5,217 bases of DNA from Clostridiales bacterium UBA4653 (GTDB taxonomy: Bacteria > Bacillota > Clostridia > Oscillospirales > CAG-272), in the NCBI GenBank assembly GCA_002405565.1, contig DHMB01000144.1, forward strand, positions 196-5,412, in the 5' to 3' direction. Below, one piece after another: positions 1 to 4,766 of this stretch. The notes beneath the pieces were generated by a model that had not been told where the DNA came from, ran no database searches, and worked only from the letters and a program-made list of their open reading frames with translations. The position numbers and the translations under genes are program-made. Each line of letters opens with the position of its first letter. Within the stretch, counting starts at the first letter, position 1.

Positions 1-2
1 TC

Positions 3-77
3 GACGGTTGTTGCTCTTCCTGCTGCCACGCAGAGGAGCACGGACACTTCCACAACCACGACGGAGAAGACAAGTAA
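3..77 (+). CDS. 3' end of an unidentified gene with a Cys/His-rich C-terminal tail (partial)
   Basis: Only the last 24 codons and the TAA stop (75-77) are in the window; the gene begins upstream. The visible residues are very rich in metal-ligand side chains: two CC pairs (a CCSSCC cluster), then five histidines alternating with acidic and small residues (CHAEEHGHFHNHD), ending GEDK. Such tails commonly bind metal ions. The stop codon overlaps the mnmA start in a TAATG arrangement, so the two genes are very probably co-transcribed and translationally coupled. In many Clostridia the gene before mnmA is an iscU/nifU-type Fe-S scaffold gene or a cysteine desulfurase gene, and some scaffold proteins there carry Cys/His tails, so a NifU/IscU-like protein is my leading guess. 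Nothing in the visible part proves this. The reading frame is supported mainly by the coupled stop and the non-random composition. Confidence 0.6.
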   Translation, partial: DGCCSSCCHAEEHGHFHNHDGEDK

Positions 78-1108
78 TGGCGAAGCGTGTTCTGCTTGGA
101 ATGAGCGGCGGACTTGACAGCAGTTTTTCCGCGCTCAAACTGAAAAACGAGGGCTACGAGGTCTTCGGAACAACGCTTATAATGCATGAATTTACGGATA
201 CGACCGGCGCACGCGAGTGCGCCGATTCGCTTTCCGTGCCTTTTTCCGTGCTTGACCTTCGGAAAGAATTTGACGAGAAGGTCAAGACCTATTTTGCGGA
301 CGAATACGCGGGCGGGAGAACGCCGAATCCGTGCGTCGTGTGCAACAGAAACGTGAAATTCGCGGGGCTTATAAGCGAAGCCGACCGGCTCGGCTGCGAC
401 TACATAGCGACGGGGCATTATGCCGGCGTGCGAAGCGAAAACGGCAGATATTTTGCCGTTAAAGGTCGCGACGCAAAAAAAGATCAGAGCTATATGCTCT
501 GGAATCTTACGCAGGAGCAGCTGGCGAGGGTGATTTTTCCGCTTGAAAATATGATAAAAACAGACGTGCGGGAGGGCGCAAGAGCCGTCGATATGCCGTC
601 CGCCGACATAGCGGAGAGCGAGGACGTCTGCTTTCTTCCCGACGAAGAAGCGATTGACTTTGTGCGCAGGGTCAATGGCAATCTTCCGGAGGGCGATTTC
701 ATAAGCGCGGACGGAAAAATTCTCGGCAGGCACAAGGGCATTGCGGCGTACACGATAGGTCAGAGAAGGGGGCTTGGCATTGCGGCTGGAAAACGCATTT
801 TTGTCACTGACATCGACCCCGAAAAAAACACGGTTACCGTCGGCGATGACGCAGAGCTTTACAAGAGCGAAATAACCGTCGGAAACCTTAATTTTCAGAA
901 GTTTGCGCCGACGGAAAGCGGCTGTTTTGAGCTTTTCGCAAAGGTCAGATATGCGGCTCCGCCCGTTATGGCGGAAGTGAAAATCGACGGAAAGACGGCA
1001 AAAGTCCGCTTTTCGGAGCCTGTCCGCGCGGCGGCACCGGGGCAGTCCGCTGTGTTTTATGACGGTGACGCAATCGCCTTCGGCGGTGTTATCGAGCGCG
1101 GAGAGTGA
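77..1108 (+). CDS. mnmA: tRNA-specific 2-thiouridylase MnmA (TrmU)
   Basis: MnmA is a cytoplasmic enzyme that uses ATP to adenylate U34 of tRNA-Lys, -Glu and -Gln, then replaces the C2 oxygen with sulfur supplied by a cysteine desulfurase. The protein is 343 aa, near the family's usual 340-370. Visible motifs are the PP-loop SGGLDSS (residues 10-16), TPNPCVVCN (82-90), YIATGHY (109-115), KDQSYMLW (135-142), SEDVCF (181-186) holding the second catalytic cysteine C185, YTIGQRRGLGI (225-235), and a C-terminal beta-barrel ending with PGQSAVFYDGD (321-331). By alignment with E. coli MnmA, C89 corresponds to catalytic Cys102, and C86 sits where E. coli has Asp99. ATG at 77 is chosen because the family N-terminus (MAKRVLLGMSGG) begins there, GGAG lies at 63-66, and the upstream gene's stop overlaps it; an in-frame TTG at 8 would add an Arg-rich stretch foreign to the family. 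The PP-loop has Leu where Val is usual (SGGVDSS). No promoter is visible directly upstream, so it is probably expressed from the upstream operon. Confidence 0.96.
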   Translation: MAKRVLLGMSGGLDSSFSALKLKNEGYEVFGTTLIMHEFTDTTGARECADSLSVPFSVLDLRKEFDEKVKTYFADEYAGGRTPNPCVVCNRNVKFAGLISEADRLGCDYIATGHYAGVRSENGRYFAVKGRDAKKDQSYMLWNLTQEQLARVIFPLENMIKTDVREGARAVDMPSADIAESEDVCFLPDEEAIDFVRRVNGNLPEGDFISADGKILGRHKGIAAYTIGQRRGLGIAAGKRIFVTDIDPEKNTVTVGDDAELYKSEITVGNLNFQKFAPTESGCFELFAKVRYAAPPVMAEVKIDGKTAKVRFSEPVRAAAPGQSAVFYDGDAIAFGGVIERGE

Positions 1109-1157
1109 AGCTGTTTTGTGCGTTCGCAAAAAGGCTCGGGCATGGAAATATAAGGAA

Positions 1158-1199
1158 TTTCTAATAATTCGGCAACAATTTGCACATAATTATTAGAAA
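1158..1199. repeat. Perfect 12-bp inverted repeat with 18-nt spacer
   Basis: TTTCTAATAATT at 1158-1169 is exactly complementary to AATTATTAGAAA at 1188-1199, separated by the spacer 1170-1187. The arms are AT-rich, with one G:C pair each, so an RNA hairpin with this large loop would be weak. There is no T-run after the second arm, so it does not look like a terminator. It could be a pair of operator half-sites, a remnant of a small mobile element, or a weak mRNA 3' structure 50 bases after the mnmA stop. No function can be assigned. Confidence 0.7.
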
Positions 1200-1264
1200 A
1201 ATATTTGAAAAATCGACATTTGCGATATTTGCGGCTCGGATTTTTGTCAATTATAACGAAAAGT

Positions 1265-1319
1265 AAAAAAAGCACCTCGTTTTTTGTGCAACAGGCACAA
1301 ACGGCGGGGTGATTTCTTT
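1265..1319. terminator. Hairpin terminator, probably bidirectional; stronger on the - strand
   Basis: The left arm 1273-1289 pairs with the right arm 1295-1311 across a 5-nt AACAG loop. The 17 positions have one mismatch and a few G-T wobbles; the inner TTTGTGC/GCACAAA and outer CACC/GGTG parts pair perfectly. On the + strand the stem is followed by a modest T-rich tail (ATTTCTTT, 1312-1319), which could end the mnmA transcript about 200 bases after its stop. On the - strand the stem is followed directly by a 7-base T-run (complement of 1265-1271), a better intrinsic terminator. No - strand gene is visible that would need it. Confidence 0.75.
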
Positions 1320-1342
1320 GCTCGGACGTCAACAAATCGTGT

Positions 1343-1429
1343 TAAATTGTATTTACCATGCGCGGAACATCGAAAACTCAAATCCGAAAAATCCGCATGA
1401 CTGCTTGATTATTTGGTAATGACAATTTA
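1343..1429. repeat. Nested inverted repeats (15-bp outer arms, 6-bp inner arms)
   Basis: The outer arm 1343-1357 (TAAATTGTATTTACC) matches the reverse complement of 1415-1429 at 13 of 15 positions, with the two mismatches adjacent in the middle. Directly inside, CATGCG (1357-1362, sharing one base with the outer arm) pairs with CGCATG (1394-1399). This nesting allows an extended stem in RNA, interrupted by about 15 unpaired bases on the 3' side. It lies 160-250 bases upstream of the next promoter. It may be a remnant element, a regulatory dyad or part of a small RNA; no family is recognised. Confidence 0.5.
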
Positions 1430-1469
1430 CCGGAAACGCGCTTCGACAACAGTCGACCGCGCAAGCGGC

Positions 1470-1561
1470 AAAACGACGGAAAACGGCGAAAAAGCAACTT
1501 TGAAAAACCGCGCGGGAATATCTGCCGAAAAGAGCGAAAAACGGAGGCGAAATCTGAAAAA
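1470..1561 (+). promoter_or_regulatory. Run of A-tracts upstream of the promoter (possible curved DNA)
   Basis: Runs of four or five A occur at 1470-1473, 1480-1483, 1489-1493, 1503-1507, 1528-1531, 1537-1541 and 1557-1561. Several successive centres are about 9.5-10 bases apart (1471.5, 1481.5 and 1491; 1529.5 and 1539), close to the helical repeat, while others are out of phase. Phased A-tracts upstream of a -35 box are known to bend DNA and can stimulate transcription. The last tract ends 27 bases before the -35 hexamer. Curvature is inferred, and the phasing is only partial. Confidence 0.35.
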
Positions 1562-1588
1562 TATTGCCCCATAAGCGAAATTTAGCAA

Positions 1589-1618
1589 TTGACTTTGTAT
1601 GAATATTTATGATATTAT
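1589..1618 (+). promoter_or_regulatory. Sigma-A-type promoter of the solute-binding protein operon
   Basis: A -35 box TTGACT (1589-1594; five of six match TTGACA) and a -10 box TATTAT (1613-1618; five of six match TATAAT) are separated by 18 bases. An alternative -10, GATATT, starts at 1611 with a 16-base spacer. Transcription would start near 1625, giving a leader of about 75 bases. A short palindrome, AATAT-N5-ATATT (1602-1616), overlaps the spacer and -10 and could be an operator, but in such AT-rich DNA it may be chance. I see no good CcpA-type cre match nearby. Confidence 0.7.
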
Positions 1619-1635
1619 TTGTGTATAAAAATTTT

Positions 1636-1681
1636 CCGTCCCGCGCCGGAAAGCAGTCGGCAGGGACGGTTTGCATTTTTT
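1636..1681 (+). promoter_or_regulatory. Leader hairpin followed by T-run; candidate attenuator
   Basis: CCGTCCC (1636-1642) pairs perfectly with GGGACGG (1663-1669). Inside it GCCG (1645-1648) pairs with CGGC (1658-1661) around a 9-base loop. The stem is followed by TTTGCATTTTTT (1670-1681) and preceded by AAAAA (1627-1631), which could pair with the T-run. This has the layout of an intrinsic terminator, yet it lies downstream of the promoter and 8 bases before the ribosome binding site of the gene it precedes. It could be a conditional attenuator, a partial terminator, or a 5' structure that stabilises the mRNA. No alternative antiterminator pairing is obvious. Confidence 0.6.
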
Positions 1682-1688
1682 AATCCGC

Positions 1689-1694
1689 AGGAGG
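1689..1694 (+). promoter_or_regulatory. Ribosome binding site fixing the start of the solute-binding protein
   Basis: AGGAGG lies 6 bases before ATG 1701. This near-perfect Shine-Dalgarno decides the start against an in-frame TTG at 1671, which lies at the end of the leader hairpin and has no such site. Confidence 0.9.
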
Positions 1695-1700
1695 AAATTC

Positions 1701-4700
1701 ATGAGAAAGAAATTCTTTGCAAGAATTGTCGCAGCGATACTTTCACTGTTCGTTCTCTCTTCCGCGCTCCTTGTGGCTTTTGCCGCAGAGCCCGCCCTCG
1801 CAACATCAGGCTCAGATGACGAGGACTATGTAAAAGAGACGCTTGAAATTCTCAGCGACATCAAATGGGCAGAGTACAGAGAGAAGTACGGCTCCATGCC
1901 GTCCTATGCCGGAAGCCCGATAACCGTTCGCGCGGTTGACTATTCCGAGCATACGGCGGGAAGCACCGATGACGGCTTTGGCGTTGTCGACGAGCTCGAC
2001 GGCAGAAAGAACGTACTTATGACAACGGACTCAGGCTCCGTCACATGGACGTTTGACGTTCCCGAGTCGGGTCTTTACGCGATTGAATTCGGATATTATC
2101 CGATAAGCGAAAGATCGACAAACGTTGAGCGTACTCTCCGTATAAACGGCAAGGTGCCGGTAAACGAGGTCAGAAACCTTGTTTTCCCGAAGAGATGGAC
2201 AGACAACTATCTCCGTGATGAAAACGGCGACATCTACTTTGAGGAAGACGGAAACCACAACGAAAAGAGACCTACGAAGGTCAACTCGCCCGAATGGCTC
2301 ACTTATTCTGTATGCGACCCTACGGGTTATTACAGTGGCGACTTCTATTTCTACCTTGAAAAAGGCGAAAACAAGATAACGCTTGAATCCCAGAAGGAAT
2401 CGCTTGTCCTTGAAACTGTCACTCTCCGCAAGAGAAACGTTCAGAAGACATATGCCGAATACCTCGAAGAATGCAGAAGCAAGGGCTATACGGCAGCTCC
2501 CGCGGGCTCAAAGATATACATTGAAGCAGAGCATTACTCCGCAACGTCGGACGGCACGCTTTATGCGGTCAGCGATTCGACATCGTCCATAACGAGTCCT
2601 CAGCACGCATGCTATCAGCGACTCAACACCGTCGGCGGCTCAAACTGGAGCTCGGTCGGTCAGTGGTACGAGTGGACGATAACCGTCGAAGAAGGCAAAG
2701 CGGGAATGTATACGATAAACCCCAGATACCTTCAGAATGCTGTTGCCGGACTTTTCGTTTCGAGAAGACTCCGCGTTGACGGGGAAGTTCCTTTTGAAGA
2801 AGCGAACAACCTTGAATTCGCATACGACAAGAACTGGCAGATCGGCGCTCTTTCGGACGGTACAACCGAATTCGAGATATACCTCTCCGAAGGCAAGCAC
2901 ACATTCTCCCTTGAAGTTACGCTCGGTAACTTCGGCGAGATTTATTCCGAGGTCAGCGACTGTCTGACAAGAATAAACGCCATCTACCTGAAGATTCTTC
3001 AGATCACCGGCACAAACCCCGACTCATACATGGATTACAGCTTCTACACACGTATTCCTAATGAGATCGCGGAGATGAAGGTTCTTTCCGAAAGACTCAC
3101 GGCTCTCTCCGAAGAGTTCAAGAAGATAAATAAGGATAAAGCAAGCTCGAACTCCGCAACGCTTCTCAACGTTGCACAGATACTTGCAAAGATGAACCGC
3201 GACAGTGAAGGGCAGATCGCAAAGAACTTCACGGCTCTCAAAAATCACATCGGTTCTCTCGGTACATGGCTCAACAACATAACGGAGCAGTCGCTCACAA
3301 TTGACTATTTCGTAATCCAGCCTGCCGAAGAAAAACTTCCCAAGGCAAACGGAAACTTCTTCCAGGAGCTCGCGTTTGAGGTCAAGGCTTTTGCATACAG
3401 CTTCGTATACAACGGCTACTCCTTCGCTTCCTCATCCGACGACCACGAGGTCGTTCAGGTCAGCGTATGGACAACGGTATCCCGCGAGTATGCACAGATA
3501 ATCCGTGACCTTATCGACGAGGACTTCGGAAACAGTTATCCTTATATATCTGTAAACCTTAAGCTGGTTGCGGGCGGTACGCTCCTTCCGGCAACGCTTG
3601 CAGGCGTCGGCCCCGACGTCATGATGGGCGAAGGTCAGACGACGGTTATCGACTATGCCGTCCGTGGCGCGCTCCTCGACGTCAGCCAGTATGACGGCTT
3701 TGAAGAGCTCAAGTCGCGCTTCAGCGAGGCTTCGATGACTCCTCTCACAGTCGCGCTTGACTCGACAGACGGTCAGACCGCGGTTTACGGTATCCCGCAG
3801 ACGCAGTCATTCAACGTAATGTTCTACCGCAAGGACATCCTTGCAGAGCTCGGTATCTCGATACCGCAGACATGGACGGATTTCAAGGCGATGGTTCCGA
3901 AGCTCCAGTCCAAAAACTACATGGTCGGCATGGGAACCTCCGGTTCTGCGACGACAACGTTCTATATGTTCATGTATCAGAACGGCGGCTCGCTCTATAC
4001 GGACGGCGGACGCTCGGTATCGTTCGGCGAGGACGCGTCGCTCCGCGCATTTGACCAGATGTGTAAATTCTACACGCAGTACCGCTTCCCGATAACCTAT
4101 GACGCGGCAAACCGTTTCCGCACGGGTGAGATGCCGGTATTGATAGCGGATTATATTTCATTCTACAACCAGTTCACAATCTACGCTACGGAGCTTAAAG
4201 GCCTTTGGGGCTTCACACTTCTCCCCGGCGTTGAACGTGAGGACGGCACCGTAAACCACGCAACTCCCTCTTCCGTATCCGCAATGGTACTGATGAAGGA
4301 CGCAAAAGAGCGCGGCACGGACGAGGCGGGCTTCTGCTTCATGGAATGGTGGATGAGAGACAACATCCAGAGCCGTTATGCAAACGAACTTATCGCGCTA
4401 CTCGGCCCCGCAGGTAAATATGCGACGGCGAACGTAAACGCTTTCGACCAGATGTCATGGACGGCGTCCGAGGTCAAGGAGCTGAAACGTATCATCCCGA
4501 ACCTTTACTGCGTGAACGAAATGCCCGGAAGTTATATCATCTCCCGTTATGTCGGATTTGCTTTCCTTGCTGTTTACAACAATCAGGCAGACCCCGCAGA
4601 GTCCATCATGAGCTATATCAACACGATCAACAGCGAAATGGACAGAAAGAGAGAAGAGCTTTCAAGACAGTTCTACATTCCCTCAAAGTCATCCGAAGAC

Positions 4701-4718
4701 GATAAAAAGGATGCTTAA
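1701..4718 (+). CDS. Large extracellular solute-binding protein of a sugar ABC transporter, with two N-terminal CBM-like modules
   Basis: This 1005-aa protein is more than twice the usual 400-450 aa of family-1 sugar-binding proteins. Residues 1-28 form a Sec signal peptide (MRKKFFARIV, a hydrophobic core, then AFA); no lipobox cysteine follows, the first Cys being residue 205. Residues about 54-248 and 249-435 are two homologous beta-rich modules resembling CBM6/35-like or galactose-binding-like folds. Residues about 440-570 are largely helical. Residues about 583-995 are the binding-protein domain: first strand VVQVSVWTT (584-592), GPDVMMGEG (637-645), YGIPQTQSFNVMFYRKDI (696-713), a PQTWTDF motif (722-728), FRTGEMPVLIADY (806-818), WGFTLLPG (836-843) and a C-terminal lobe with FMEWWM (880-885). 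The family captures sugars outside the membrane and delivers them to a MalFG-like permease, which fits the permease gene 48 bases downstream. The N-terminal modules may hold polymeric glycan or the cell wall; that is inference. Lys codons are mostly AAG, suggesting strong expression. The substrate cannot be read from sequence. Confidence 0.9.
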   Translation: MRKKFFARIVAAILSLFVLSSALLVAFAAEPALATSGSDDEDYVKETLEILSDIKWAEYREKYGSMPSYAGSPITVRAVDYSEHTAGSTDDGFGVVDELDGRKNVLMTTDSGSVTWTFDVPESGLYAIEFGYYPISERSTNVERTLRINGKVPVNEVRNLVFPKRWTDNYLRDENGDIYFEEDGNHNEKRPTKVNSPEWLTYSVCDPTGYYSGDFYFYLEKGENKITLESQKESLVLETVTLRKRNVQKTYAEYLEECRSKGYTAAPAGSKIYIEAEHYSATSDGTLYAVSDSTSSITSPQHACYQRLNTVGGSNWSSVGQWYEWTITVEEGKAGMYTINPRYLQNAVAGLFVSRRLRVDGEVPFEEANNLEFAYDKNWQIGALSDGTTEFEIYLSEGKHTFSLEVTLGNFGEIYSEVSDCLTRINAIYLKILQITGTNPDSYMDYSFYTRIPNEIAEMKVLSERLTALSEEFKKINKDKASSNSATLLNVAQILAKMNRDSEGQIAKNFTALKNHIGSLGTWLNNITEQSLTIDYFVIQPAEEKLPKANGNFFQELAFEVKAFAYSFVYNGYSFASSSDDHEVVQVSVWTTVSREYAQIIRDLIDEDFGNSYPYISVNLKLVAGGTLLPATLAGVGPDVMMGEGQTTVIDYAVRGALLDVSQYDGFEELKSRFSEASMTPLTVALDSTDGQTAVYGIPQTQSFNVMFYRKDILAELGISIPQTWTDFKAMVPKLQSKNYMVGMGTSGSATTTFYMFMYQNGGSLYTDGGRSVSFGEDASLRAFDQMCKFYTQYRFPITYDAANRFRTGEMPVLIADYISFYNQFTIYATELKGLWGFTLLPGVEREDGTVNHATPSSVSAMVLMKDAKERGTDEAGFCFMEWWMRDNIQSRYANELIALLGPAGKYATANVNAFDQMSWTASEVKELKRIIPNLYCVNEMPGSYIISRYVGFAFLAVYNNQADPAESIMSYINTINSEMDRKREELSRQFYIPSKSSEDDKKDA
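1860..3005 (+). other. Internal duplication within the solute-binding protein (two homologous modules)
   Basis: Protein residues about 54-248 and 249-435 share the same ordered landmarks. These are WAEY (56-59) and YAEY (251-254); AGS..I....YS (70-82 and 268-280); a WTF/WTI strand (116-118 and 325-327); RTLRINGKVP (144-153) and RRLRVDGEVP (355-364), each followed after a few residues by NL.F; and YLEKG (218-222) and YLSEG (394-398), each leading into a strand ending in LE. Module 1 carries about 35 extra, highly charged residues between NL.F and YL..G, roughly 165-205. The two copies are diverged at protein level, so the duplication is old. Family placement (CBM-like) is inferred from the beta-sandwich pattern and sugar-transport context. 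Confidence 0.75.
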
Positions 4719-4766
4719 GCAGAAAAACGTCAAATCCAAATCACAAGAAAAGGAGAAAATCGGAAT

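Larger units (their letters stand above)
1109..1700. other. Intergenic region of 592 bases without a convincing gene
   Basis: No reading frame on either strand here has both a ribosome binding site and a plausible protein. The region instead holds, in order: a small hairpin just after mnmA (1114-1131, TTTTGTG/CGCAAAA around CGTT, without a T-run); a perfect 12-bp inverted repeat; a terminator hairpin; a nested long inverted repeat; two overlapping small hairpins (1438-1462, and 1457-1468 with a GCAA tetraloop); a palindrome CCGCGCGG (1508-1515); a series of A-tracts; and then the promoter and leader of the solute-binding-protein gene. I see no tRNA-like cloverleaf and no riboswitch class that I can name. 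From about 1464 to 1561 the + strand is strongly purine-rich, with repeated cGaAAA-like words. Confidence 0.75.

Noticed and set aside
8..76. An N-terminal extension of MnmA from TTG at 8
   Set aside because: It adds an Arg/Pro-rich stretch foreign to the family, overlaps the Cys/His-rich end of the upstream gene, and lacks the ribosome binding site that serves ATG 77.
1244..1255. - strand TTGACA (1249-1244) and TATAAT (1255-1250) as a promoter
   Set aside because: The two overlap in the wrong order; neither has a partner hexamer at 16-18 bases, and no - strand gene follows except mnmA antisense.
1057..1335. - strand open frame of 92 codons across the mnmA end and terminator
   Set aside because: It overlaps the conserved MnmA C-terminus and reads through the terminator hairpin; no family-like pattern.
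1500..1520. ACCGCG near A-rich DNA as a T-box element
   Set aside because: The full T-box core and a specifier stem are absent, and the downstream gene is not an aminoacyl-tRNA or amino-acid gene.
1109..1620. CRISPR array or tandem repeat array
   Set aside because: The repeated cGaAAA-like words are short, degenerate and irregularly spaced; no repeat-spacer pattern.
1353..1676. - strand open frame of 107 codons in the intergenic region
   Set aside because: It is Phe/Cys/Arg-rich simply because the + strand is A/G-rich, crosses the promoter and leader hairpin, and has no good ribosome binding site.
3841..4366. Several overlapping open frames of 60-84 codons on both strands within the binding-protein gene
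   Set aside because: They are Arg/Ser-rich shadows of a strongly coding, conserved frame.
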